Below, piece by piece: positions 1-11,921 of a stretch of 64,000 bases of DNA. Position 1 is the stretch's first letter. The number at the start of each line of letters is the position of its first letter. This DNA is from Pollenia angustigena (lineage: Eukaryota > Arthropoda > Insecta > Diptera > Polleniidae). The notes under the pieces were generated by a model, which saw only the letters and a program-made list of their open reading frames with translations, made no database searches and had not been told where the DNA came from. The position numbers were made by a program, and so were the translations under genes. The DNA lies in assembly GCA_930367215.1 (NCBI GenBank), contig OV884058.1, forward strand, positions 104,245,802 to 104,309,801, written 5' to 3'.

Positions 1-191
1 AGTATACCATGGAGTAGTTTTAATACTACTCCTTTGTAATCCAAATATAGGTTATATGGTTCTGCCCTAGGACATCGTAATGTTAAATAGTCCATGTTTT
101 TCCATACGTTTGGGTTACTTTTAGACCAGTCCTAGTCCCTTGTGAGCTACATTTCAAACGCATGTCTGGACAAGTCCTATTATTTGTAGGA
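1..191. mobile_element. MITE family D, copy cut by window start
   Basis: This stretch matches one arm of the elements at 20396-20739 and 59520-59884: shared blocks include the ATCGTAATGTTAAATA region and the final CTATTATTTG terminus. The family has terminal inverted repeats close to CCCTGCAAATAA. Only one end is inside the window. No coding capacity is visible, so it is a non-autonomous DNA element; the superfamily is not settled because no clean target duplication can be seen. Confidence 0.6.
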
Positions 192-204
192 TTTTTTTTT
201 TAAA

Positions 205-590
205 AGCGTAACAAGCAACATTAACAACAATACATTGTACATACAGAACTACTGTACTTTTTAAGATATGATAAAAAATAAAAACGTCTTCTGTTTCTAT
301 GGAAATTGTTTCAGCTGCTGATTAGTCATCAGAGCAATGATTTTTGTGTATTTTTCTTTGTACATATACATATGTTTTTTAAAAAAGCAATAATTGGCGA
401 ACGAAGCTAAACATGGTATGAATGGCAAAGCCAATACGCTGTGTATGACTTGAATGAATATTAAAACAACACCGATGTGTGTGGCTGAGAAAGTTTGATT
501 GCATGTACACAAATGAGTGTATTTGATGTTGTTGATTTAATGCGAATTTTTTGCAATCGCACAAAGCCGTGCTCTGACACACATATTAAA
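205..590. repeat. Dispersed repeat A, copy 1
   Basis: This segment is a diverged paralogue of 30118-30584. Shared blocks run in the same order: CATACAGAACTACTGTACTT, TTCTGTTTCTATGGAAATTG, a segment ending GAGTGTATTTG, and TTGATTTAATGCGA followed by GCACAAAGCCG. Short ORFs on the minus strand in both copies are low-complexity and are not convincing genes. The second copy is interrupted by the LINE at 30585-35575, so copy 1 approximates its empty site. Function unknown. Confidence 0.6.
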
Positions 591-1147
591 AAATGCCTTT
601 TTTTGTATGGAAATCGCGATTTTTATCAATTCAGTTTTCTCAGTAAATTGTGAATAAAATTAAAAGTTGTGCACCATTTACAATGCAATAAAGCTCATTT
701 CATTCGAAATATGTTTTAAGGCCAAAACTGTGATTTTTTCGCATTTTTATTTATTTTTAAAAAACCAAAAATTTTTTTTTTTTTTTTGAAAATTCAATGA
801 TATCTCTGAAACTACTGGGCAAACTTTGAATTTGTTTTTTTTAACAGAATATGGTGAACCGATTTAAAGTTATTCCAATATATATATCGGTATATCGCGA
901 AAAGTCGAGCTGACAGAAAAAAACTTAGTGCAGATTTGGATTCAGCGTAACCTTAAAAACAACATTCAGTTCTAAATCAACAGAAACCTTGTTCCCTTGT
1001 GTAATTATATTATTCTTTGAATCTTGATTGAGTTCAAGTTCAAAAGATACAATAGGAATACAATTGTGAGCAGTAGAATCCCGAACACATTGGTTACAAT
1101 TTGGCTTAAATTACGAAAAACATTGTGCATGAAGAACAAAAAAAAAG
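591..1147. other. AT-rich DNA, no feature seen
   Basis: Homopolymer A and T runs and scattered stops in all frames. I see no gene, RNA or structured repeat. Confidence 0.5.
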
Positions 1148-1420
1148 ATGTAAGAAAAGATAAACTCACTGTTTATTGTTGGTGTTTTGTTTAAGCTTTG
1201 ATATTGTTACAGGTAAGACTTAGAGTGTTTATAACTCTTATTCGCTTAAGGTTTTATTTGTTTAATATTTTTGGCTTTTCTAAAATCTTTGGAAAAGGTT
1301 TCCTGATGAGCTGGTGTAAGCAACCGGCGAAATGCGCATAGAGGCTTGCTTTCCCTCAACAATAAATTTCAGTGTATTTATCAAATATGAAAAACTGGGA
1401 ATTTAGCACGTCATACGAAG
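1148..1420 (+). repeat. Dispersed repeat B, copy 1 (uninterrupted)
   Basis: This is the reverse complement of 59965-60040 joined to 60971-61170. Shared blocks include ACTCACTGTTTATTGTTG, TTTAAGCTTTGATATT, a CCTGATGAGCTGG-like block, AATGCGCATA, and CAACAATAAATTTCA followed by AACTGGGAATT. The other copy is split at the TA of GCGCATA by the 930-bp MITE at 60041-60970. This copy therefore shows the pre-insertion site, at about 1339-1340. Confidence 0.7.
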
Positions 1421-1536
1421 ATCGTATTAATAAAAAAAAGCTTCTCGTTCATAAAAGGATCTTGAGAGAAAAGAGCCTTATAACGGCTGTCTATCTCGTA
1501 AACGACTAAGTCTGTTTTTGTAATAGATTAAAGAAC

Positions 1537-1797
1537 ACATCGCTCATTTGCTGCAAGACCGGCATAACTCAAAAAAAAAATCTATTTCGAGATAAACGCA
1601 TTTAAAGTTTTTGATTTGCACTAACTACTTAGAAAAAAAGAAGACGCATTCTCTTTAAACTGGGAAAGTATAAAAGATATAAAGATGAATTTAATACGCA
1701 ATATAAAGAAAACCAAAGAGAACAATTCTGCATTTCTAACTCCAAAATTTCATTTCTTGAGTTATGCCGGTCTCGCAGCAAATGAGCGACATGTTGT
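1537..1797. repeat. Inverted repeat, MITE-like
   Basis: Two arms of about 37 bp face each other around a central spacer of roughly 180 bp. The left arm contains TCGCTCATTTGCTGCAAGAC; the right arm contains its near-perfect complement. Both continue into the GCCGGCATAACTCAA block. No target duplication was identified, so the outer boundaries are approximate. Confidence 0.55.
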
Positions 1798-1809
1798 GTA
1801 TGACGATAA

Positions 1810-4415
1810 CGACTAACGTAATAAGGCTGAATTTCACATTACGTGCAATTAAAAAAACTTAAAGCACCTAAAACTTATTTTTTATCAGTCTTTACAAGTA
1901 AACCTTGATTAGTTTCTATTTAACCTCAAATTAAGCGTGAACTTTGCTTCTTAAGTTTAAGTGCTTTCCTAATAACTTTAAAAAAGCTAGGTTTCGTATT
2001 AGGTTTCCTTTATTCTCTTTTTACTTAATTTTATTTTTCTTAAAAATAAGACTTTAACCAAACAGTAGCTAACAGTGGAAGCATGAAACTGTCAACGCTA
2101 TCTGAGTTCGTAAATCAAAAAAAAAAAAAAAAACTAAAGATGGCAATATGTATATATTTTTTTTAGTATATGAAGAAGGAAACAAAGCTTATGCCACGAC
2201 ATATATTTACTTGGTTTGTAAATACATTGTATTGAGGTAGTTAAATATTTTCAAGTAAAGTTTTTGCATTTCTAGTCAAATTTTTTTTTTTTTTTATATA
2301 AAAGAAAGGTAACAGAGGAGTTAGAGAGCCAGTCAAAAGGATGTCTGCAACATAAAAAATTATTTTTTAAAACGTGATTTGAAATTGTTAATTCCTGGGA
2401 AACAATTTAAATATTCATAAAAAATACGAAAGCATATAATTATTTACGATGAATGGAATGCGAGGGTTGTAGGAAAAAGGAAAATAGAAATTTAATTGAA
2501 ACTAACAGTTTATTTTAGTCAAATTTTTTATATCTGGATTGATATAATCTTGTCTTTTTGTTTAACTAAACACAAAGAAACCCTGTTTAGGGAAAGGAAA
2601 TAATTCGTCACTTCCTTATAGGACCTAGACGGGGAAATTTAAGTTTGAATTAACAGAACATTGATTTAAACAGAATTTAGTTTCGAAGACTAATTTTTAA
2701 TATTGTGTTTGTATTAGAGTGCATATTATACTAAACTCTAGTGTCTAAACAGATTTAATCTGCCTGATTGTTTCTGGCCAAGCACATTTTATTCCTTAAA
2801 AAAACTAGTATTTTGCAACACGAATATCAGGAATTTCATAATTTATTTTTTTAAATATTTACTTACAAAAAAATTGCCCAGAAAATAAAAAAAGTCAAAA
2901 AATAAAAAAATAAATAAAAAGATATAATTTTTTTAATAATATCCAAAAATACCCACGTTTCGCTAGCTAATTCTATAGCTCCAAGTAATGCAGAAAAACA
3001 ACAAAAGCGCTTGCTTTTTGCTAGTATGCTTTGAATATATAAGTAGCTAATCCTTATGGTATTTAAATATTATGCAGAGATGGGTCTATCGCCACCTCGT
3101 AGGTCATCCTCGTGTTAAATTCGCCACTCAAAAGCATGTGAGGTGAGGTAGATTGTAGTGGGACTTGCGGTAGTTTTAAATGAGCTAGTGAATATACACG
3201 TACAGAGCTAGTATTGTGCGTTTGTGCTAATCTTTGTAAGACCTTAAAATATTGGTCCTAGTTACAACTCGACGGAATCCAACAACGGAACCAAGCGACT
3301 CCAACTCTGACGTCAATGCTAAATGTATGTTCTATGGGCAATTGATGCAATATAATTAGTGCGTTTTTAATTTTATTTGACTCATGTTGGAAACGATGCT
3401 AATATGAGAATTTTTTAATGCAATTTATTAAATTTGTGTTATATTGTGATGTATAAATGCTGGAATATGCATATAAGCAAATGCTTATACACGAAACAAT
3501 TTGGGCTATTTTAAAGAGCAAACTGTAATGGTACAAGCTTAGATGCATAAAAGTTAAAGGGTAAACGTGGTGTGAAAACAAGTGATAAACACTGTACTTA
3601 TAATTTAAAGAATTTTAATTTAAAACAACATAGGTTTGAAAGTACAAACATTTTTAAATGTGTTTCATATCTTTGATCAAATTGCTTTTATGATGTATTT
3701 GTCCATTAAACAACAAAACAATGCTGATAGTAGTTAGTTTAGGGCCAAAGTTAGTTAAAAGGTCTAGAATAGATTAGAAAGTACCGCATGTCCATCAAAC
3801 ATTCAAAAGTGCCATAAATGGTCCAAAAAAAACATAAACCTCTTTATTCAACTAGATCAATAACCAAGTATAAGTTCTGCTATGCAATTTACCAAAATAA
3901 TTTAAGTTATTACCCTCTTAATAGAATATAATTTAAATACTTGAATGAAATAACTCTAATAAATTTTATTTTGAAAAATATTTTAAAAATTCTTTAAGTT
4001 TTATATGCACGCGTTATGCCAAAAAATTTTGGAGTCGGAGTCGCGAGTTTTTGTAGGTACTCCAACTGCGATAAGAGCACTGCAACTCCAGCTTCACAAC
4101 TCTGACTTTAAAAGAATGAGCAACTTTTTTTAATATTGAAAGATTCGAATTTTGACTCCCAGAAAAAACTTTGATTATCTTTTTAATGTTGGACATAGCA
4201 AGTCAATCTGGGCACTAAGATTCTTTAGGTTTCCAGATTTTTATTTTAATTAATAAATTATTCTGCCCATCCTTGGTAAGAATTTATAAATTTCAGCATC
4301 AAGATTTTGATGAATATTCCCAATTCTTTTAATGTCATGTAAAGCAAATATATATTTGAGATAATTGAAGCAAACTTTATATTTATATTTAAAATCGTAG
4401 GAAATAAAGGTTCAG
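1810..4415. other. AT-rich DNA, no gene seen
   Basis: About 2.6 kb with frequent stops in all frames and long A/T runs (for example near 2118 and 2290). A few degenerate GGAGTCGGAGTCG-like repeats occur around 3290 and 4030. Short ORFs here (such as 3399-3581 minus) look like chance frames. Confidence 0.5.
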
Positions 4416-5465
4416 TTAGTCTTTACTTTCTGTTCTGTTACGAATCAGCTGATTTGTTTTTGTTATTAAAAACCTGTGAAATTGATAAGTCTTTCTGTTC
4501 TGTTGCGGTTCAGTTTGTTAAAATCAAAAAATTGTTAAGTAATTGTAAGTGACAGCAAAATAAATAATAAAAAATACATATTTATGTTGAAATAAACTAT
4601 TTTTTGATTTTAAGAATTCATAAAATTTAATTTCATCAAATTTATGTGCATTAAAGTTATTGAAATAAAGCAATGAACGGTGCAAAACTAATAAATTTGT
4701 CATAAATTGCTGAAAAGTTGCTACAGAAAAAGTAACTACAATTCCACGGATAATTACCTCGACAAAAATGCCAATATTTTTGGGTAATTATGCGGGGTAA
4801 GCATTTAAACGAATACGCTTAACTACCTCGTTGAGGTAATAATAAGAATACGTTTAACTACCTCTTTGAGGTAATTAAGCGAATTCGTTTAAATACCTCA
4901 GTGAGGTAATTAGACGTATTTATTTACAAGATCACTTAACATTGATGTATGAAAAAATTTAAGAAAGGAATTTTTACATGTATCAGCTATTATTTGATAT
5001 AAATTTGGTGTATCTAGATAATATGAATCTTGACCTCATAACATAACTTTTAATGCAAATATTAATTTGTTGAATATTTTGCTTCAAGCCATATTTTTTT
5101 TTAGGCATATTTTTTAAAAACAAATTTAGTGCATATTTTCAAATTATTAACATATAAAACTTGGTTGCATTACTTGCTGTGTTTTTGTCAAATAGTACTG
5201 AGGCAATTAAACGAATGAAATGTAGGTATAATTTTGTTTTGGGAGTTAAATTTTTAAGGCAATTATCCGAATCGGGTAATAAAGCGTATGGCAATTAAAC
5301 GTGGACTTTTGTTTAAAAAATGGAAGAAAAAAAACGGGGATTTAAAACTCGAGGTAAATAAGCGTGAAAGGCATTTAAGCGTGGGGTAATTATCCGGGTT
5401 ATACTGTATTACAATTTCGAAACGGAACGGCACGGAACAGAACAGAAACAGAAAGTAAAGACTAA
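4416..5465. mobile_element. Non-autonomous TIR element with nested MITE
   Basis: The ends are inverted copies: TTAGTCTTTACTTTCTGTTC on the left and its complement on the right. The left end has extra TTTCTGTTCTGTTG-type repetition inside (around 4490). There is no coding capacity. It contains the separate element at 4739-5406. No obvious flanking duplication was found, so superfamily assignment is left open. Confidence 0.6.
4739..5406. mobile_element. Pogo/Tc1-like MITE, TA target
   Basis: The right end reads GGTAATTATCCGGGTTATACTG followed by TA when allowance is made for length, and the left end is a degenerate inverse (CGGATAATTACC) preceded by TA. The interior has repeats of the TACCTCRNTGAGGTAAT kind, which are short palindromes. 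TA flanks and a CAGTATAACC-type terminus fit the pogo/Tc1-mariner group. The left terminus has diverged and carries a small indel. Confidence 0.55.
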
Positions 5466-7704
5466 TTCTGCATTAAGAATTTTCAAGTTCAGATTGTTCC
5501 TAGTGGAAAGGAAACTAACACCAAACTTGTCACGTGACAGTTCTTAAATGGTCGGGAACAGTTCTAGTTCTAACAATTTACATGAAGGGGACAGGCCACT
5601 TAAACATGGCGTTGTCCTAGGAAGGGGTTAATTGGCACCTTTCTGGCACTTTTTAACAGGTCACGGAAATAACCTTAATGGACACATTCAATTTCGCTTG
5701 AAATAATGTCTGCGGCAAATATTGTCCCGAGTGAACCATGTCAATATGATAGATCCACTTCATGTAAAGTAATATAAAACGATGTAATCTGCCACTACCC
5801 GCACAAAATCCCGATACTTGACTAGTATTCTGTCGATTATTTTTCCTCTGAAGTAACTACACTTTTAACACATTATCACCAGCTAAGTGATATATCTTGT
5901 TTAAACATATCACATTTTGTTCCTTTTTTATTATAATATTTTATTCAGTGGTCACGGGATAAGTGTTTTAAGATCAGGGGATTATGCGTAAGTGTTTTAT
6001 GGAGCAACTTTTACTTGGCGTTGCACTCTCGGGGGATATAGGTGCAACCAATTCCTGAAACTTGACTCAAAATTAGCAGATTCTCAAAACATTTAATCCT
6101 ATCTGTCGCAATACGACAGAAGCTGCTTTGCAGTAAAAGTAAAAAACCTCCAACTCCTAAGCAAGGAGTAGACCACCGTAAGTTAAATGGCCGCGACAGA
6201 TACACACGTTAGACTGAACTATTGACATATACTTTGGAAGGCTACTATCATTATTATCAATATACTATCATAAGTTTCTCCAAATATGCTCGCTGATCTA
6301 CCCTCGCAAATATTTTTTCTTTTCCTTACATGTATTTTTGTCTACTTTTAAATGTGTTAAAAGAAGCCCTTTTCAATTCAAAGAAGTCTTTTAAAGTGTG
6401 ATTGCGGATTTCATACACATTTCTGGTTGGTTTTGGACTGACTGCCTGTTCGCTGTTGCTGTTGTTACCTTAAGGTTTTAATAGGATCTTTGGCTAGTTG
6501 TTGTTGGATTGTCAAACTGTCAGTGGTAAGATAGACTTAAGAAGAGTTGACTTAATGTTAACTTTTGTTAAATTTTCAACAAGATTCTTTTTTTTTTTGC
6601 GCAACTTACAAAAAAATAACCAAAAACTTATACGACATTCTAACTCCTGCTGTCTTTTCCTATTTACTATTCTTCTACAACAAACGTTTCTTCCAAAGAC
6701 ATTTAAACCACAGTCTATTAAAAGAAAATGTCCAACATTTAAGAAAAGAGTTTGATGTTTTGGTAGTTCTCGGTTACTATTGCACAAAGACATTTTCCTT
6801 AACGGTAGGTGCTTAAGCGAAGAAGAGGTTGCCATAGCATTGCCATGGATTCATTGTCTGGATAAAAGCCAGAATTTTGTTGCGAAGAGTCGTCCGTCGT
6901 AAGTTTAAGACATTAAGTACATGTCGCTTGTTCGTTAGCCAATTATCTGCAAAACGAGTTGTATCATGTTTAGCAGTTAAAAGTTGAATAAAAAGAAAAG
7001 GACAAAACTAAAAACGAAAAAGTAAGCGACATATGCTTGGCGATTAAAATCGTAGGTTATGTTTATGTACTCGTATAATTAATGGTCTATGGATTATTTT
7101 AAGTGAATGAAAATTAATCAAGATTTTTTTTCGCCGTTTTGGTTTTAATTTATTGTTGTCAATTATTGTTTTTCTCTTAGTTGATAATAATACTGTAGTT
7201 TTAAGAAATTTATGAGATATTAGGTTTAAAAACACGAAAGTGGAACATATAAAGTTCAGGGTGAATGTCCTTAAAATAGCTAAAAATAACTATATTATAA
7301 ATATAAATAATGTATTTTTAAAATAAAATAAATTTAAAAATATCTTAAATCAATATTTAAACCAGTGTTCGAAAATAAACACTAAATATCGCTCCTTATA
7401 ACGCTTAACGCTAATAGTGCTTATGTAGAAAATCATTAAAAAAATAATGTTTCCCTGTTAGTCATCTTTCGTACACAAAAATAATACGGTTTTTATCCAA
7501 CTCAACAAAAGATGAGAAAATTTAATGGTAAAAAAACCAAACACATACGTAAAAAAACAAAAAGCCAATTTTACACAAACAAAACATATACACAATACAC
7601 ACAAGCTGTTCGTGGTGCAATCGTTGCTAACATTTTTTGTTTGTTCATTTCTTTATCAATGTAACAAAAGAAACATTATAGAACATTAAAATATAATGTT
7701 TGCC
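5466..7704. other. AT-rich DNA, no convincing gene
   Basis: Several frames of 60-107 codons overlap on both strands around 6498-6835. They lack family motifs, and overlapping antisense frames of similar length suggest chance openness. I see no repeat or RNA gene. Confidence 0.5.
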
Positions 7705-7713
7705 TAAAGTATC

Positions 7714-8875
7714 GGCTGTAGGAAATATCGCCCAAAGAAAAATGGCCAAAAAAAAAAAAAAATTAAAAATCGCCCAAATGAAGAATCGCCTAAAAGAACA
7801 TGAAAAATTACCCAAAAAGTTATATATGAAATTTTGCCCAACAAAAACGAAAAAAATGAAAAATTACCCAAAAAGCAAAAACGAATTTTTCCGAAAAAAA
7901 ATTAAAAATTACCCAATTTGCAAAAAAAGAGGTTATTATTCATATAAATTTAGTGCCATACAAGTGTAAGTTTTATGTAAAAAATTGCATTCTATCTTCA
8001 ACAGCTGCTCGGCAGTAAGGACAGTAATACCGGCTGCGCAAACTTCGCTAAGCTTCTCCGCATAGCCGGCCTTCGGCCGGGCGCAAGGATTTTCTCCTCT
8101 ATGGTATAGCAAACACCGGCTTCGCTAACTAAAGCTTCTCTGTATAGCCGGCCTTCGGCCGGGCGCAAGGATTTTCTCCTCTATGGTAGAACAAGTACCG
8201 GTTTCGCTAAGTAAAGCTTCTAAAATCTGCCTTGTTTTCGAACGAAGGCCATATACGCAGAGAAGCTTTAGTTAGCGAAGCCGGTGTTTGTTATACCATA
8301 GAGGGGAAATCCTTGCGCCCGGCCGAAGGCCGGCTATACAGAGAAGCTTTAGTTAGCGAAGCCGGTGTTTGTTATACCATAGAGGAGAAAATCCTTGCGC
8401 CCGGCCGAAGGCCGGCTATACAGAGAAGCTTTAGTTAGCGAAGCCGGTGTTTGTTATACCATAGAGGAGAAAATCCATGCGCCCGGCCGAAGGCCGGCTT
8501 TGCAGAGAAGCTTTAGTTAGCGCAGCCGGTATATATTATATCCTTGAGGAGAAAATCCTTGCGCCCAAAAGTGTTTTCGTTATATATTTAATAAAAACAC
8601 CCAGAGAAAAAACAACAAACTTATTTTTAAATAAATTACAATTATATTAAATAAAGATGGCCCGAAAAAATGGGCTATTTTTCATATTATATTTTCGTTA
8701 TGAAAAATCACCCAATTTAAAAAACGAAAAATCACCCAATAATAACGAAAAAAAGCCCAAAAATTTTGGGTCACTTTTCATATGAATTAAGGCCCAATTT
8801 TACATGGAATTTTTTTGGGTGATTTTTCATTTTTTTTTTTTGGCCATTTTTCTTTGGGCGATATTTCCTACAGCC
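7714..8875. mobile_element. Foldback-like element, copy 1 (1162 bp)
   Basis: The element begins GGCTGTAGGAAATATCGCCC and ends with the exact inverse. It is flanked by a perfect 9-bp direct repeat, TAAAGTATC (7705-7713 and 8876-8884). Each arm of about 240 bp is built of degenerate repeats of the pattern GAAAAATCRCCCAAA. Inside lie GC-rich tandem units in inverted orientation on the two sides. Long arms made of short tandem repeats plus a 9-bp duplication are the hallmarks of Drosophila Foldback (FB) elements, so I assign it to a Foldback-like group by structure only. It encodes no protein; the lysine-rich frame at 7700-7969 is simply the A-rich arm read through. Confidence 0.85.
8027..8570. 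repeat. GC-rich ~84-bp tandem units in inverted arms
   Basis: The unit contains the palindrome GGCCGAAGGCC, GCGCAAGGATTTTCTCCTC, and a TTCGCTAACTAAAGCTTC block. About two units read in one direction (8030-8222) and about three and a half in the other (8250-8570). The same unit occurs at 14690-14900 inside the related element. GC content is far above the surroundings. An open frame at 8232-8438 is only this repeat being translated. Confidence 0.85.
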
Positions 8876-8884
8876 TAAAGTATC

Positions 8885-9711
8885 ACTACAATTGTTTTGT
8901 TTTTAAACGAAGCGCAGAACAATATAAAATGTTCAAATTTCCCGTATTTCCTTTTTTGTGTATATATATTTTTCCTCCATTAAAGTATCAAAAATTTCAG
9001 TATTGTGTGGCAGCCCATAATTTAGTACGAATATGTCAATGAATGGAGGATAATGTTTTGTAAAAAAAGTACCAAGAATAGTTACGATTTTCACCCCTTA
9101 AATGTTCGAATTTCGAAAAAGTACCAAATTTGTGTTCGTATTTTTTTGATAAGTATCGAATGTAATATAAATTTTGTTTCTATATTTATTGGTTCAAAAG
9201 ATAAATGGGGTGGCAAAAAAGTTCCAAAATTCAGGTTTTACCCGTTTACTCCCTAAAAGCGCCGAATTTCAAAAAAGTACCAGACACCTGTCCGCTTATT
9301 TTTCTAAAGAACAACAATAAGTATTAAACATTTTTTGTATCTCTTTTAGTTTTGAAGATACAAGGTTACCGAATTTTCCCGTTTTTACCCTTTTTTACCC
9401 CCTAAACATTCGGATTTCCAAAAGTTTCTAGGGCCAGTGGTTTAGGCTGGGCGATGGTGAATGAGCCACTCAGTCCCTCACGAAACTCTTTTATATATTT
9501 AGATTTAGATTATCATTATTATTATTATTATTTATATTATTGTATATAACGAAATATATATTATGTAATGTAATAATTGTTATTTATTGCTTCTGTTGTT
9601 GGTAAACGTTAAACGAACCTTATTCTACATCATATGCTACTTCGAATGCTACTTTATTGCTGTAGTTTCTGCAATTTTTGCTACGAATTTTATTAGTTAT
9701 ATGATTAAAAT
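8885..9711. other. Unique spacer between the two Foldback copies
   Basis: AT-rich DNA with a loose recurrence of AAAAAAGTACCAAATTT-type blocks (9064, 9117, 9212, 9271) suggesting an old degraded tandem repeat, and an ATTATTATT microsatellite near 9510. No gene seen. Confidence 0.45.
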
Positions 9712-9995
9712 TCAATAAAGGGCTGTACGAAATATCGCCCAAAGAAAAATGGCAAAAAAAAAAAATGAAAAATCGCCCAAATGAAGAATCGCCCAAGCGA
9801 ACATGAAAAATGACCCAAAAAGGGCCCAAAAAGGGCCCAAAAAGAAAATGAAAAATGACCCAAAAAGCAAAAACGAATTTTTCCCAAAAAAAAAAAAAAA
9901 AAAAATTACTAAATTTGCAAAAAAGTGTTTATTATTCATATAAATTTAGGTGACATGTCATAACGTCCAGTGTCGTAGTGTCCTTGGACACTTTT

Positions 9996-10040
9996 AAAGT
10001 GTCATAATGTCCATCGAAGACGAGGACGTTATGACACTTT
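9996..10040. repeat. 45-bp hairpin
   Basis: AAAGTGTCATAATGTCC is followed 11 bp later by its complement with one mismatch. A further related block (GTCATAACGTCCAGTG) lies just upstream at 9957. The hairpin lies inside the Foldback-like element and could be a fragment of another short palindromic element. Confidence 0.7.
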
Positions 10041-10906
10041 GCAACGTCCGCAACTTAACTTATAATCAAAAATGTGTAAATTTTTTTTTAAAATACCGTT
10101 AAAATTTCAAGTGATTTTTTTAAAGATACTTATTTAACCATAATATGGTTGTTGGTGACAATGATTTGGTTAAATTAAACATAATATGGATAAAATATTT
10201 TTATAGCTTTTACTCCGGGTGTATATATTCAGTGTTTAAAAAACTAGACTCCAAGTAGCTGTAGTAACGAAAAAACACAAAATAGTCTAGTTAAAAAATG
10301 TTAAAAACTTGTAGTCGTTCATTTACTATTACTACCGCTACCGTCACATTTTAGTAGCGGTAGTTGTAGTAGTAGACCAAAAAGAAAATAATTGGAGCAG
10401 CATAGTAAAAAATATTGTACTGCTCTCGCTACCCTTTACTGCTAAAGTAGTTTTATTTTTTAAATTTTAACTACTACCTACCTCAGTAGTTATAGAAGGA
10501 GAAGACAACCTAGTATTTGAAGTAGCAGAAGAATAACATTGAAGTAGTTGTTTAATAACATTGAAGCAGTTTTAGAATAACATTGCAGTAGTAGGTTAAT
10601 AACATTGAAGCAGTCATAAAATAACATTTTGGTAGCAGTAGAAGTAATAAAAACTTAAAATCTTTAGAAAAATAAGTACATGTGTGTTTTAATCAGTGTT
10701 GCCAGAAAATCACAATTTTTTTTTTTTATTTGTGTATTATTGTAATCTCAATGTAATAATATTACATAACTATAAATCGCCTCAGCGCCCAGTATGACAT
10801 TAAAGAGGCTAATGGCAACTACTATATCTATTATTCTAATTTATACAATATTTACATACGTACAATAAATGAAGAGGAAAAAAGAAAAAAAAATAATATA
10901 AATACA

Positions 10907-11910
10907 TCTATGTATATATATAAAAGTGAATGTATGTATATTTATTTGTATATATATATATTTGTGCCTTATAGCAGGCCAAACCACTTGACCGATGGCC
11001 TTGAAATTTTCACACAATGTTACAGTGACCCTGGAAGAGACATTAGGCTATATAAAATTGTGACTGGGCAAAGGGGCGATGCCACGCCCATACAACCAAA
11101 AATTTTAAATCGTGTTATCTATGATATTTTTTGACCTACGGCGATAATATTTGGTATATATGTTGTTGGCATGAATAGAAACATGTTTAATTAAAAAAGT
11201 GGGCGTGGACCCGCCCTTTACACAAAAAGTAAAAAACGTTATATCTAATAAACTACTGAACCGATTGTATCAAATTTTCGCAGAAGGCTATTCTGTTCTG
11301 AATTAATGTGTCGTAGGGTTCAAAAAGGTGTTATTGGACAAAGGGGCGGTGCCATATTTTTTCGTGGATGCCAATATTAAATATCGCATATTTTAAGAGC
11401 CGCTGCAAGCATTTTGTTGAACTTTTGGTAGTTGGATCTTCTGAGCCCCAAAATTGAAATCAATTGGCAGCGGGGGAAGTGGTACCCCCATATGACGCCA
11501 ATGTTTAATATCGCATATCTTAAAAACTGTTATAGTGAGAATATTCAAACTTTGTAGAAGTCATTTTAATGGTATACTACACTTTTGAAAATAAAAATAA
11601 AGCGGGTAGGCGCAGGGGGAGCAATACCTCCCATAACATGCAAATATTAATTATCGCGTTACTGAAGAGCTATAATAGCTGGAGTCTTCAAACGTGATAA
11701 AATCCATTTTATGGTAAATTTTAAAAGAAAAATGGGCGGGGTTGACGGAGGGAGAGCAATACCCCCATAAAACGAAATGCCACGGAATTCTCTTACTACG
11801 AAGCAGCTAATAATTTAATAAATAAATTTTTGTTTATATATATTGTAAATACATACTTTCAGTTTAATTTTATAACGATGGGGGTAGCGAAGCACACCGG
11901 GTTAAGCTAG
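10907..11910. mobile_element. Non-autonomous Helitron, 1004 bp
   Basis: The left end is TCTATGTATATATATAAAAG directly after an A, and the right end is CACCGGGTTAAGCTAG directly before a T. A 5' TC, a 3' CTAG and insertion between host A and T without duplication are the diagnostic Helitron features. The interior includes degenerate repeated blocks (TTAATATCGCATAT / AACTTTGTAGAAGTC types). No Rep/helicase protein is encoded; the frame at 10910-11134 is a chance read. It sits inside the 3' region of a LINE remnant. Confidence 0.75.
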
Positions 11911-11921
11911 TATGTATATAT

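Noticed and set aside
6498..6835. Overlapping plus and minus ORFs of 83-107 codons
   Set aside because: Open frames on both strands over the same bases, no motif, low complexity; likely chance.
7700..7969. 89-codon lysine-rich ORF
   Set aside because: It is the A-rich repetitive arm of the Foldback-like element read as codons; composition, repeats and position explain it.
8232..8438. ORF with repeated EALVSEAGVCYTIE segments
   Set aside because: The repeats are exactly the ~84-bp DNA units; no start context or protein family supports it.
8027..8570. CRISPR-like regular repeats
   Set aside because: Units are contiguous tandem repeats without unique spacers, in inverted arms of a transposon, in an animal genome.
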